NCBI GenBank assembly: GCA_019637295.1 | Contig: JAHBVX010000004.1 | Coordinates: forward strand, 310,001 to 374,000 | DNA: 64,000 nucleotides | From: Polyangiaceae bacterium | Lineage (GTDB): Bacteria; Myxococcota_A; Polyangia; Polyangiales; Polyangiaceae | Direction of reading: 5' to 3' | Shown: positions 54,114-63,321 of the stretch, piece by piece | Layout of the letters: every line of letters starts with the position of its first letter | Numbering within the stretch: position 1 is the first letter of the stretch | Position numbers and translations under genes: made by a program | The notes under the pieces: model-generated | What the model was told of the DNA's origin: nothing | The model's input: only the letters and a program-made list of their open reading frames with translations | The model's database searches: none

Positions 54114-54187
54114 GCGTCAGGTACGCTGGCGGCCGAGTACCGAAGAAAACCCGTCGTCCGCTGCGCCCAACGGTCCCGCCGTCCGAG

Positions 54188-54676
54188 TCAGTCGCACTTG
54201 CACTCGAGGTAGGGGCCGTCCATGTCGCCGCTGCACGTCTGGTGCGAGCACCCGGCCGAATCGCATTGACTGCAGTGGATGGTGGTGGACGGCGTGCAGT
54301 ACCACGGTGCGGGCTTGCACGACTCGGGGGGCGAGGCGCTGCAACAGGGCACCACGCACACCTCGCCTTGCGCGCAGGTCTCGGCCCCACAGGGAGTCGA
54401 GTCGTTGGCGCCCGGCGGGTTGCACCCGGCATCGACGAGGCCCGAGTCCGACGTGCACGAGTTCACGTCCATCGTTCCGCCGGGACAGGGGCAGCAGCCG
54501 TAGTCGACCGGATCGTCGCTGCAGGTCACCACGCACAGCGAGGGGGCGAAGCAGCTCGGCAAACATCCTCCCGAGCCGCCGCTGCCCCCGCTTCCACCTC
54601 CGTCCACCGGATCCGGCGCCGGTCCTCCGGACGAGCACGCCGCCAGCAGCGCGAGACACGACAGGAGCGAGCGCAT
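54188..54676 (-). CDS. Cys-rich lipoprotein with short Gly-Ser linker
   Basis: 162 residues. Lipobox LLAACSSG, a 12-residue GGSGG linker, then about 125 residues with some eighteen cysteines in a repeating pattern (SCFAPSLCVVTCSDDPVDYG, CCPCPGG, CVVPCCSAS). The domain is probably held by disulfides. It lies upstream of, and on the same strand as, the molybdoenzyme operon, but the intervening dyads argue for separate control. Confidence 0.7.
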   Translation of the reverse strand: MRSLLSCLALLAACSSGGPAPDPVDGGGSGGSGGSGGCLPSCFAPSLCVVTCSDDPVDYGCCPCPGGTMDVNSCTSDSGLVDAGCNPPGANDSTPCGAETCAQGEVCVVPCCSASPPESCKPAPWYCTPSTTIHCSQCDSAGCSHQTCSGDMDGPYLECKCD

Positions 54677-54864
54677 GCGCAACGGTAGCCGCAGAGCTCG
54701 GCGAGGGCAAACCCCGCGGGGGGCGCCGCGTCCTCGCCCAGCTGTGCCAAACCGCGACAGCGCCGTCGCCCCGTGCGGTTGCTGGCGCTCTGTTGCGCGT
54801 GCAGACTTGGCGCTGGCTCAGGGCTTGCAGTCTCGCGACCAGGCGCGCGAAGAGGTCTGCGATC

Positions 54865-56265
54865 ATGATTCGAACTGGCTCACTTCACACCGTCCTCGGC
54901 AGTATCGTGGCAGCCACGCTCGCGACTGGCTGCGGGGGGTCGACGGAGGGCTCCACGGGGACGGCGGGCGCAGGTGGCGTCGCGACCGGCGGCAGCGGCG
55001 GCGCAACGGGCGGCAGCGGTGGCGCAACCGGTGGCATGGGTGGCGTCACGCCCACCACCATGGTGTGCGAAGGCGAGCAACCGCGCCTGACGGACGGCTT
55101 GAACGCCACCAAGTTCGTCGACTACTTGGCGCTCAATCGCATGGAGTTCGATCCCGATCCGGTGCTGCTCGAAGAGAGCGGCAGCGCGTGCGTCATGTCC
55201 GGGGATCCGACGGCCTGTCTGGCCGAGGTCGGCGCGGCGCGGCCCGACTGCCGGCTCGAGCCGCCGCCTGCGAACTGTAGCGAGTGGGGGATCGCGCTCA
55301 CGGGTGGCTCGCCCTACTACCACTACTTCGTGACCACGGAGGGCGCGACGGTCGACGATCTGTCGACGGTGCAGGCGGTCAAGGAGTTCTTGGGTACGAT
55401 CGATACGCCCAACGAAGCCGCGTTGATCTTGTGGATGGCGGACCGCGCGGTGAAGTGCGGCGACATCCTGCAGGGACAAGACGGCTACTACGCCGAGGGC
55501 CGGTGGATGATCAGCGATTGCCCGTTCACGTACCAGAAGTTGCGCGTGCGCGTGTCACCGGATGGCAGCATCGACAGTTGGCCGCTCGCGGAGCCGGAAG
55601 AGACCGGCGGCTGTGCGGGCCGCCGCCCTGACGGGCTCGAGCGCGGCCGTCACGACCGCTCTGCAGGCGCCCTCGCGCGCTACTTCGCCGAGCTCTGTCA
55701 CCTGGAAGGTGCGGCGGTGGTGGCGTTCGTGCTGCTGGAGCGCGAGCTTCGAGAGCACCGCGCGCCCGAAGAACTGGTCGCGCGCGCGGCTCGCGCGGCG
55801 CGCGACGAAGTGCGGCACGCTGCAGCCACCGGGCAGCTCGCGCGCCGATTCGGCGGGGAGCTCTCCCCTGTCACCGTGAAGCTCCGCCCGACACGCAGCC
55901 TGTTCGACGTCGCGCTCGAGAATGCGGTGGAGGGCTGCGTGCGCGAGACCTACGGCGCGCTCGCGGCGCACTGGCAGGCCCGCGTGGCCAGCGACGAGGC
56001 CGCGCGCCGCGCCTGGTCCGAAATCTCCCGCGAGGAGACGGAGCACGCCGAGCTGTCCCGTGACATCGACGCCTGGCTCCAGCCGCAGCTCAGCGCCGAG
56101 CAGCGCGCCCAGATCGCCCGGGCGCGCCAGGACGCCATGACTACGCTCCGGCGCGAGCTGTCGCGACCAGTAGACGCGGACGTCGCGCGGGTGGCGGGAG
56201 TGCCCACCCCGGCCCAGGCGCACGCGCTGCTCGATGGGCTCGAGCAAACCGCGTGGGCGGCGTGA
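54865..56265 (+). CDS. lipoprotein with C-terminal ferritin-like diiron domain (paralog 1)
   Basis: 466 residues. Lipobox LATGCGGS, a Gly-rich linker to about residue 62, a middle domain of about 190 residues with several cysteines (CSEWGIALTGGSPYYHYFVT), and a final four-helix domain from about 265. That domain keeps the ligand set of ferritin-like diiron proteins: Glu in HLEGAAVVAF, ExxH in RDEVRHA, Glu in ENAVEGCVRET, ExxH in REETEHAEL. It should sit outside the cytoplasm. AGAGG is ten bases before the ATG. A related protein lies 1 kb downstream. Role unknown. Confidence 0.75.
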   Translation: MIRTGSLHTVLGSIVAATLATGCGGSTEGSTGTAGAGGVATGGSGGATGGSGGATGGMGGVTPTTMVCEGEQPRLTDGLNATKFVDYLALNRMEFDPDPVLLEESGSACVMSGDPTACLAEVGAARPDCRLEPPPANCSEWGIALTGGSPYYHYFVTTEGATVDDLSTVQAVKEFLGTIDTPNEAALILWMADRAVKCGDILQGQDGYYAEGRWMISDCPFTYQKLRVRVSPDGSIDSWPLAEPEETGGCAGRRPDGLERGRHDRSAGALARYFAELCHLEGAAVVAFVLLERELREHRAPEELVARAARAARDEVRHAAATGQLARRFGGELSPVTVKLRPTRSLFDVALENAVEGCVRETYGALAAHWQARVASDEAARRAWSEISREETEHAELSRDIDAWLQPQLSAEQRAQIARARQDAMTTLRRELSRPVDADVARVAGVPTPAQAHALLDGLEQTAWAA

Positions 56266-56328
56266 GTCGGACTCGTCGCGCCGCTGCTACCCCTGCTCTT
56301 GTCGCGACGCGGCTTGCCCAGGAATCGA

Positions 56329-56499
56329 TCAAGTAGCCTGTAGATTGAAGCTCAGGCTGATGCGCTGTTCGCCTCCGCGCACCGGGTGCACGAAGTGCTG
56401 CAGCACGCCTGGAGACAACACGACTAGGCCATCTCGTGGGGGCGCCGAGCGGCGCGCACCCCGCAGCCTGCTCTCTGGGCCAACGCGGTCCAGGCCAGA
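56329..56499 (-). pseudogene. C-terminal fragment of a 2OG-Fe(II) oxygenase
   Basis: Immediately after the kinase stop, and in the kinase reading frame, the minus strand encodes about 56 residues ending GLVVLSPGVLQHFVHPVRGG, then EQRISLSFNLQAT and TGA. This matches the end of 2-oxoglutarate/iron oxygenases of the TIGR02466 kind (His ligand and the Arg that binds 2-oxoglutarate). There is no room for the rest of the enzyme, since the kinase gene replaces it, so this is a remnant. Confidence 0.6.
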
Positions 56500-57111
56500 C
56501 TAGGATCGTACGACGCGGAGGTCGAGCGCTGCTTGCTCGTCGGGCTCGATGGGTTCCCATAGATCACTCGCGAGCTCGAAGACGTCGAGGGGTACGTCCA
56601 TGGAGAAGGTCACCCCGCGGCGTTGGTTGCGGAGCAGGACGCGCTCGCGGCGCACGTCGCGAGGGGCGTCGAGCAGGTGCACCGTGAGGCCGACGCCCGC
56701 GTCGCGCAGGCTCGCGTAGAACGCCTCCCGCTCGCTGCGCCGGAGGAGCCCGAGCTCGAGGACCGCGTCGGTTCCCGCGGCCACGATTTCGCGCGCGACG
56801 AGGGCGATCTGCTGCACGCAGCGGGCGGCGCGCTCGGCGTACCACTCGACGACGCCCGTCGGGGGGCGATCCGGACGAAACAGCCGCACCATCCAGTCGT
56901 CGAGCGAGAGCCGCACCGCGCCGGCGTCCCGAGCCAACTGCAGGGCGTAGGTCGACTTTCCCGCGCCGACCGGGCCCAGGATCAGGTGCAACCGCGCGGC
57001 GGCCGAGGCCGCCCCCGGGCCCTCGGGAGCGTGGCTCCGACCCACTTGCTGCGGACAGGGACGATCGCTTACGCTGCTCTCCTCTTCGGGGAGCGGGTCG
57101 TGTCTCTTCAT
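56500..57111 (-). CDS. P-loop kinase/AAA-family ATP-binding protein
   Basis: 203 residues. Walker A GPVGAGKSTYAL near 46, then LSLDDWMVRLF, WYAERAARC and VLELGLLRRSEREAFY, the order seen in small AAA_33/zeta-toxin-like kinases of unknown substrate. An N-terminal polar extension of about 35 residues precedes the fold. It lies between the two ferritin-like lipoprotein genes, on the other strand. No antitoxin partner is visible. Confidence 0.75.
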   Translation of the reverse strand: MKRHDPLPEEESSVSDRPCPQQVGRSHAPEGPGAASAAARLHLILGPVGAGKSTYALQLARDAGAVRLSLDDWMVRLFRPDRPPTGVVEWYAERAARCVQQIALVAREIVAAGTDAVLELGLLRRSEREAFYASLRDAGVGLTVHLLDAPRDVRRERVLLRNQRRGVTFSMDVPLDVFELASDLWEPIEPDEQAALDLRVVRS

Positions 57112-57216
57112 GCCGGCAACATGCCATCCCCGGGTTGCCGAGGGCAGCTATCGAAGCGAGTCAGCTCGACGCAGGGTGCGGGGATCTGAGCCTGAGCTCG
57201 CGGTAGGGTGACGACG

Positions 57217-58401
57217 ATGCGGTGGTCGGCTGGCTTGATCGCTCCTCTGGCGCTGTTCGAGCTCGGCTGCTCGAGTTGGCTTCGCGCGGGGCCGGAGGTA
57301 CGCGCGGTAGACGGTCGCCTGGCGATCGGCGGCAAGGCCACGGTCGAAGGCGGCATCGAGCAACTACTCTTCCCGCTCGCGCTCAGCGCGGGTGCGACCA
57401 GCGAAGAGGGTCAGGCGGTGGTGTCGCTGGAGGCCGGCGGTGAGTATCTCGGGTCACTCGACGAGCGCTGGGGCTACGTCGCCGGACCGCGCCTTGGGGG
57501 TATGCTCGCGGGACCTAGCGGCTCGTTCGGTGGGCTCTCTGGAGGCCCCTTCGTGTCGCTCGACCCGGAGGCGGGCGCCGCGCAGACCGTGCTCTCGCTC
57601 GAACTGTTCGCGGGCACCGGGCTCGGCGGCGACATCCGCGGCGGCTTCGTCGGCGGCGCCACGCTGTCGCTCGGGACGCTCCAGGTGGGTCGCTTCACCG
57701 TCCCGAGCGGGCGCGTGCTGCGCAGCGACGGTCGGGCTCTGACGGCGAGGATCGTCGAAGTGGACGCGCGTGTCCCGAGCTGGGCACGAGCGCTGTCGCC
57801 CCCCGGTCGCGACCGACGCGAGGCCGGCGCACAGTGGCTGCGCCAAGCGCTCGACGAGCACGCCGCCATCGCCGCGTTCGTGCTGCTCGCGCGCGAGCTC
57901 AGGCAGCTCCGCGCGCCGGCGTCGCTGGTCCGCGGGGCCCTGCGCGCCGCGGCCGACGAGGTGCGTCATGCCCGCGCTTGTTTCGCCATCGCGTCGGCGT
58001 ATCTCGACCGACCGCTCGGTCCAGGGCCGCTGCCGTCGCTGCGCCGCCACACCGAGCGCAAGCACGAAGACGTCGCACGCGAAGCGGTGACGGATGGTTG
58101 CTTCGGTGAGGGCGTGGCGGCCGAGCTCGCTCGGTTGCGTGCCGCCGCCACCCCGGATCCCGTGCTGCACCGTGTGCTCGGCTCCATCGCGCGGGACGAG
58201 GCGCGTCACGCCGAGCTGGGATGGCAAACCCTCGCTTGGTGTTTACGCTTCGGCGGCAGCTCGACGCGCGCCGTTGCGCGGCACGCGCTGTCGTCCTGCG
58301 CGTCTATCGACACGCAGTCCCCCGATGTACTCGAACGCGCGGCGCTCGACACGACGGCACGCGCCCTCGGCGAGCGAGCACGGGCGCTGCTCGGGTCATA
58401 G
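57217..58401 (+). CDS. lipoprotein with C-terminal ferritin-like diiron domain (paralog 2)
   Basis: 394 residues. Lipobox FELGCSSW, then about 180 residues of alternating strands (VVSLEAGGEYLGSLDERWGY, GGPFVSLDPEAGA) like a small barrel or sheet, then a four-helix ferritin-like domain from about 205. Its ligand motifs are DEHAAIAAFVLLARELRQL, ADEVRHA, an inner Glu (GEGVAAEL) and ARDEARHAEL. The first helix is close in sequence to paralog 1, while the N-terminal domains differ. AGGGTG precedes the ATG at 57217. Function unknown. Confidence 0.75.
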   Translation: MRWSAGLIAPLALFELGCSSWLRAGPEVRAVDGRLAIGGKATVEGGIEQLLFPLALSAGATSEEGQAVVSLEAGGEYLGSLDERWGYVAGPRLGGMLAGPSGSFGGLSGGPFVSLDPEAGAAQTVLSLELFAGTGLGGDIRGGFVGGATLSLGTLQVGRFTVPSGRVLRSDGRALTARIVEVDARVPSWARALSPPGRDRREAGAQWLRQALDEHAAIAAFVLLARELRQLRAPASLVRGALRAAADEVRHARACFAIASAYLDRPLGPGPLPSLRRHTERKHEDVAREAVTDGCFGEGVAAELARLRAAATPDPVLHRVLGSIARDEARHAELGWQTLAWCLRFGGSSTRAVARHALSSCASIDTQSPDVLERAALDTTARALGERARALLGS

Positions 58402-58414
58402 CCGAGTCAGAGTC

Positions 58415-58627
58415 TCAGGCCTCGGTGCGTTCCCAGAGCACCCAGTAGCGGGCCCGAAGCCACCAGGGCTCCGGAGCGCCGGGATGGGCGCGCCGCCAGG
58501 CGCCCTCCTCGCCGCCCCCATGGACGAAGGCCGCCGTGGGATGAGGCGCCAGCACCACGTAGCTGGTGTGGTCGCCTTCCAGATGAACGACGTCAATCAT
58601 GGAGGCCAGGAGCGCGAGCAGGATCAC
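58415..58627 (-). CDS. small hypothetical protein
   Basis: 70 residues with a hydrophobic start (MILLALLASMIDVV) and a C-terminal part rich in Trp and Arg (EPWWLRARYWVLWERTE). It converges on the ferritin-like gene and may be real, but codon bias cannot exclude a chance frame. Confidence 0.35.
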   Translation of the reverse strand: MILLALLASMIDVVHLEGDHTSYVVLAPHPTAAFVHGGGEEGAWRRAHPGAPEPWWLRARYWVLWERTEA

Positions 58628-58689
58628 AGCCAGACAACGCGCGGCGGACCGGCTGCAATCCTCAGCTCGACGCGAGGCTCAGCGACTGA

Positions 58690-59061
58690 CCTCGGCTCGT
58701 CACACGCCCGACGGAGCGGCACGTCGCGCACGTTCCCGCTAGCGACGACGTCGAGAACTACGAGACGGGGCAGCCCAGGGTCCTGAAGTGGGTGGACCAG
58801 GCCCTCGGTGTCCTGGCCGCTCCGGAGACCCCCTGGCCGGTGTACGTCCACTGCACCTCCGGTCGCGATCGGACGGGCGTGGTCGCGGCGGCAGCGCTCG
58901 TCTTGGTCGGGGTGCCCCGGAGCATCGTGGTCGAGGAGTACTTGCTCAGCGACGGCGGTCTGCGGCCGAACATAGAGCGCGCAATCGACGGCGTGCTGGG
59001 CGGTCGCGCTCGTCTGACCGTGAACGTCACCGCGCTCAGAGTTGCACTCGGTGTTGGGTAG
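58690..59061 (+). pseudogene. frameshifted tyrosine-phosphatase-like gene
   Basis: This frame is open from a TGA at 58687 and has no start codon before the catalytic part. It encodes HVPASDDVENYETGQPRVLK, then the P-loop VHCTSGRDRTGVVAA, the CX5R signature of tyrosine phosphatases, and a helical end (RSIVVEEYLLSDGG). Upstream homology (RGGPAAILSS, ATDLGSSHARR) lies in another frame at about 58636-58710, so a single-base shift seems to split the gene. The GTG at 58792 would leave only 89 residues. Confidence 0.6.
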
Positions 59062-59268
59062 CGTCCCGACTGCCATCCCGGTGGTCGTCCAACCGCGGCG
59101 GCGGTACACTGTCGGTTCGACGCGGGTACGCTCGGGCCCGTCGGCACGCGCAGCGCGCGCTCATGAGGCGGCAACCGACGAACGTCGCGCGCGGCCGTCC
59201 AGCTTGACGTTCGCGGCGTCGCGTGCTTTCATCGCGCCATCAGGTGGGTGACCGACAAGGAGGGCGCG

Positions 59269-59349
59269 ATGTCGAGGCGGACGAAGACGGGCGATAAGCA
59301 GGCAGGCAGGCAGAGCACGTCCCGTGCCAACCTCGTCTCTGCTGGTTGA
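59269..59349 (+). CDS. out-of-frame N-terminus/leader of the secreted protease
   Basis: An ATG with AAGGAGG in front of it opens 26 codons (MSRRTKTGDKQAGRQST, then more) that stop at a TGA overlapping the protease TTG. The frame is one base off that of the protease. It contains the GCAG repeat. It is either a real leader peptide coupled by TTGA or the proper start of the protease shifted out of frame. Confidence 0.5.
   Translation: MSRRTKTGDKQAGRQSTSRANLVSAG
59298..59313. repeat. (GCAG)4 tetranucleotide repeat
   Basis: Four exact GCAG units lie between the best start codon of the protease and its open frame. One extra unit adds four bases and brings the ATG at 59269 into frame. Such repeats are the classic site of slipped-strand phase variation. 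Confidence 0.75.
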
Positions 59350-61331
59350 TAGGGATCACGCTGATCGGGAGCGCGGGGGCGGTGGTTGGCTGTAGCGCCG
59401 GACCGGAGTCCGAGTCATACGATAGCGTGGATCCGACTACGGGCCGCGTGGGGGAGGAGATGGTGTACTGCCCGGATTTCCAGCAGACAATCCCGCAGAC
59501 CACTGCCGCTCCGGAAGGCGCCATCGGGTTCATCAACAACGGCTGCACCGCCGCGCTGATCGACGACTATCACATCGTCACCGCCGCGCACTGCGTCCGG
59601 AACGCGGACACGGGTCAGTGGGATTTTCACGCCACGCCGTATCGCTTCTACCCCAACTTCCACCCGTGTCGGGTGAACCCGCCGCGGTACTCGATCGTGC
59701 GCGCGGTCGCTGGCTACATCGCGGAAGGGAACTTACCGAACGCCAACATGGTTGCGTCGGACTGGGCGATTGCCCGGCTCGGTTGCAGCACCGCACCCGG
59801 CGGCCAGCAGTGGTGCCCGCCGGTCACGGGGTTCCCAAAGGTGTCGTTCCACGGGCGACTCGAGCCCGCTCCGGCGGTAGGCCAGGCGGTCATGCGCGGC
59901 GGCTACGACCGCGATCTGACCAAGCTCGTCCCGCCCCTCACTCCCTTCCACGCGCTGTGCCCGCCCTACACCGACGAGCCGAACTCGTGCGGCGTAGTGC
60001 CGCCGAGTAACTGCATCAGCACCGGCCTTTGCCCTGAACAGGCCAGCGGTTGCAACAACTTCAACAACAACTGGTGGTGGAACCACGGCTTCGTCGATCC
60101 GAGCTGCGCCATCGTCTCGGTGACAAACGACTACCTGGGCACGAGCTGCTCGGCCCGCGGAGGCTCGTCGGGTTCGCCCATATTGATGCAGCACGGCTCG
60201 AAATGGCTGCTCCAAGGTGTGGTGCACGGTACTGCGTTCATGGCGGACAACGTCGCGTGCGTACCCGACGTAGGCGCCAACGTGACCCCCGGCGCCAGCC
60301 TCGCGCGCTTCAGGGATGTACCGCGCTTCGCCAGCAACGTGGCCATGGCGCGACACCAGTCCGGGTCGAACCGCACACAGGTGTGGGCTACCGACAGCGA
60401 AACCGGATCGGTCCGCACGCGATCCCGCACCGGCACCAACCTCACCGACGGCTGGCAGAATTGGGACAACTTTGGCGGGCTGACGCAGGCTGACCGCATC
60501 GCGGCCAGCCGCCTGGCCAACAACTACCCGCAGGTGCTGGTGACCACCACTGGCGGCGGCCTCTTCCACCGCCAGGTGGAGTCCACCGGCTCATGGTCGA
60601 AGTTCACCGCCTTTGGTCAGCCCAGCGGCACGACCATCAGAGACGTGGACGCCGCGACGGATTCCGCCGGCAACCCCTGCTTTTTCGGTGTCGGCAACAC
60701 GGGCCAGGTCTGGCGTCGCAAACGCACGGGATCGGGCGCCTACGATCCGTGGGCCGCCTGGCAGGCGCTGATCACGACGCCCGGCACGAACACCTACACC
60801 AAGGTCACCTCGATCCGCCGCCACGGCGATCTGGTGCAGATGGCGTTCATGCGCACGACCACGGGTGCGGTCCGCTGGATCCAGGAGCCGTTCCCCGCGG
60901 CGTCGCCGTCAGACTTCGGCGCGCCGGCCAGCATCGTCGACCTGGACGCCGGATGGACAAACGACAACCGAGTCATGGTGATCGCGCTCGATGCCCAGGG
61001 CAGCCTGTGGATCCGCGTGCAGCTCGCCACGACCGGAGCCGGCTGGTTCGATTGGATCTCGTTCAATCCTCCGTTCGGCCCGAAAATGTTCACGCCAGCG
61101 AATCAGTGCAACAACAATGGGCTCCCGGGCATCGCGTCAGTCACCGTGAGCCGGTGGCAGGAGAATCCCATCAGCACCGTGGTGCCGGTCATCTTCGTGA
61201 CCGACGACCGGGGCAACGTCTACTACTCCACCTACGAGCAGGGTCCCTGCACGCAAGCCGGCTGCGACTGCAGCGAATGGTTTCAACCGTGGAAGGCCTT
61301 CTATCACTCCAAGCGCTGGGCGGACTACTGA
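59346..61331 (+). CDS. secreted trypsin-like serine protease with lectin-like beta repeats
   Basis: 661 residues from a TTG. Lipobox-like VVGCSAG; the protease part (about 55-330) has the His in HIVTAAHCV, Asp in the SDWAIARLG segment, and Ser in ARGGSSGSPIL. The rest (about 335-640) carries repeats such as TDGWQNWDNFGG and DPWAAWQAL, like the PLL/beta-propeller lectins that follow many myxobacterial proteases. The TTG has no ribosome site and the hydrophobic stretch lacks basic residues before it. See the leader and the repeat. Confidence 0.8.
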   Translation: MIGITLIGSAGAVVGCSAGPESESYDSVDPTTGRVGEEMVYCPDFQQTIPQTTAAPEGAIGFINNGCTAALIDDYHIVTAAHCVRNADTGQWDFHATPYRFYPNFHPCRVNPPRYSIVRAVAGYIAEGNLPNANMVASDWAIARLGCSTAPGGQQWCPPVTGFPKVSFHGRLEPAPAVGQAVMRGGYDRDLTKLVPPLTPFHALCPPYTDEPNSCGVVPPSNCISTGLCPEQASGCNNFNNNWWWNHGFVDPSCAIVSVTNDYLGTSCSARGGSSGSPILMQHGSKWLLQGVVHGTAFMADNVACVPDVGANVTPGASLARFRDVPRFASNVAMARHQSGSNRTQVWATDSETGSVRTRSRTGTNLTDGWQNWDNFGGLTQADRIAASRLANNYPQVLVTTTGGGLFHRQVESTGSWSKFTAFGQPSGTTIRDVDAATDSAGNPCFFGVGNTGQVWRRKRTGSGAYDPWAAWQALITTPGTNTYTKVTSIRRHGDLVQMAFMRTTTGAVRWIQEPFPAASPSDFGAPASIVDLDAGWTNDNRVMVIALDAQGSLWIRVQLATTGAGWFDWISFNPPFGPKMFTPANQCNNNGLPGIASVTVSRWQENPISTVVPVIFVTDDRGNVYYSTYEQGPCTQAGCDCSEWFQPWKAFYHSKRWADY

Positions 61332-61338
61332 GGCGACC

Positions 61339-61785
61339 ATGAAGCAAGCAGCCGCGTTCCTTGCACTCTCATTGCTCACGCCTTTCGCCTGCAGCGGTCG
61401 CGTCGACTCGAGCGCGGCTCCGGATGCGGGCGGCGCCGGGAGCGGCGGTTCCATCGGGGTTGGCGGCTCCGTGAGCACCGGAGGGGCCCCGAACCTGGGC
61501 GGGCTCACCGCATCCGGGGGCAGTGTGTCCGTGGGCGGCAGCAGCGGGAGCGGCGGCAGTCCCCTGGACGCCGCAGCCGACGCACCGTTCGACGCGGGAC
61601 CCTGCGAGTGCCCGACGACGGTCCCGGAGAACGGCACTCCGTGCTGCAAATTCGGCAAGCCTCCGTTGAACTGTTTGAGCTACGACTGCCCGAAGCACGA
61701 GTCGACCGGCTTTGGCTGCGATGAGGGGATTTGGTACGTGAACCTGCCGAAGCCCGTGGGGCCCTGCCCCGACTCCGGTCCCTGA
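61339..61785 (+). CDS. Gly/Ser-linker lipoprotein
   Basis: 148 residues. Lipobox PFACSGR, a Gly-Ser linker of about 60 residues, then about 65 residues with eight cysteines (GPCECPTTVPENGTPCCKFG, then CLSYDCPK). It begins eight bases after the protease stop, so it is likely on the same transcript. Function unknown. Confidence 0.7.
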   Translation: MKQAAAFLALSLLTPFACSGRVDSSAAPDAGGAGSGGSIGVGGSVSTGGAPNLGGLTASGGSVSVGGSSGSGGSPLDAAADAPFDAGPCECPTTVPENGTPCCKFGKPPLNCLSYDCPKHESTGFGCDEGIWYVNLPKPVGPCPDSGP

Positions 61786-61801
61786 TCCCCGCTCGGCCCG
61801 C

Positions 61802-63321
61802 ATGAGTAATCCCGCCGCAGACGACCCCGGGCTGGCGCGCGACGCGACGGCCTTGCGCCGGAGCCGGCGCGTGATGAGCGCGCGGCCGGTCGCGTGGGTG
61901 CTGCAGCGCTCGGAGCCCGGGGTGCATGTGCTGGTCAGCGCGAGCGTGGTCATCGGCATGGTCGCCGTCGTGCGCTCGGCCTGGGTCTCGGACGACGCGT
62001 TCATCGCGCTGCGCGCCGTGGAGAACTTCGTCACTGGCCATGGCCTGCTCTCCAACCCTCCCGAGCGCGTGCAGGCGTTCACTAGCCCGCTGTGGGCGCT
62101 GTGCATGGCGCTGCCGCGCGCGCTAACCGGCGAGCTGTACTTCACCGCCGTCGCCGTCTCGCTCGCCCTGACCCTTGCCGCGTTGCAGTTGCTGGGCCAG
62201 GGCGCTCGCGACCGGCCCGTGGCGGCGGCCCTCGGCGTGCTGTGGCTCGTCTCGTCCCGCGCCCTGGTCGACTACTCCACCAGCGGCCTCGAGAACGCGC
62301 TCGCGCACCTTCTCTTGGTGGCCTTCTGCTGCTCGATGGCAACCGGCGGACGGCCCTGCGCGCCCTCGGCCTGGCGTCGCTGCCGGTGCTCGCGTGGCTC
62401 GGCTTCTCCTTGCTGTACTACGGAGCGCCGCTGCCCAACACGGCCTACGCCAAGCTCGCCGCGGGAGTGCCGCGGGCGTTACTCTGGTCGCAAGGGCTCG
62501 CTTACCTCGTCGACTCGCTGTCGCGGGACGTGCTCTTGCCGATCACCCTCGCGGCCGCCGTCGTGCTCGGCTGGCGCGCGGGCGGGCGCATGCACCGGCT
62601 GCTCGTGCTCGGCGTCGGCGCGCAGGTCGTGTACGTCGTGGCCGTGGGTGGCGACTTCATGTCGGGGCGCTTCCTGACCGCGCCCTACGTGGTGAGCGTG
62701 ATGGTGCTCGTCACCGCCGTCTTCCGCCACTCCCGGGGCGCCACGCTCCTCGGCAGCGGCGCGCTGCTCGCCGCGGTGGTGCTCACCGGACCGTACAAGG
62801 CGCTGAGCCCGCCGGTGGAGCCCTGCCGCGTCCCCGATCACGGCGTCACCGACGAGCGGAGCTGCTACGCCGACTTCACGGCGCTGGCGCGCAACCTGCA
62901 CAAGGGTGAGCACTGGATCTACCAGACCCACAACTACCCCAAGGAAGGCCGCGCCTGGCGCGAGCGCGGCGAGCGCGTGGTGGTCGGACCGCTGGTGGGC
63001 CTGGCCGGCGTGGCGGCGGGACCGTCGGTGCACATCATCGACGAGGCGGCGCTGACGGATCCGTTGCTCGCACGCCTGCCCTACGACTACGAGCCCACGC
63101 GCCACTGGCGCATCGGCCACTTCTACCGCCGCCTGCCCCCGGGCTACTTCGAGTCCGTCCGCGACGGGGTCAACCGCATCGTCGATCCGTGCGTCGCGAA
63201 GTACTACGCCGTCATCCGCGAGGTCACCCGTGGCCCGCTGCTCTCGCGCTCGCGCCTGCGCCGCGTCTGGGAGCTGAACACCGGCCGCTACGAGCGCTAC
63301 CTGGAGGGCCGCTGCGACTGA
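61802..63321 (+). pseudogene. broken membrane glycosyltransferase (AftB/GT39-like)
   Basis: Two frames together resemble one multi-spanning glycosyltransferase. Frame one, from the ATG at 61802, gives WVSDDAFIALRAVENFVTGH, NPPERVQAFTSPLW and ALAHLLLVAFC. Frame two, joined near 62345, gives SLPVLAWLGFSLLYYGAPLP, NTAYAKL and continues to YERYLEGRCD. About 80-100 residues normally found between them are missing as well as the frame shift, so the gene has lost an inner segment and is not functional. Confidence 0.7.

Noticed and set aside
56500-57111. Zeta-type toxin with antitoxin
   Set aside because: The fold is similar, but no small antitoxin gene adjoins it and the neighbours are unrelated lipoproteins.
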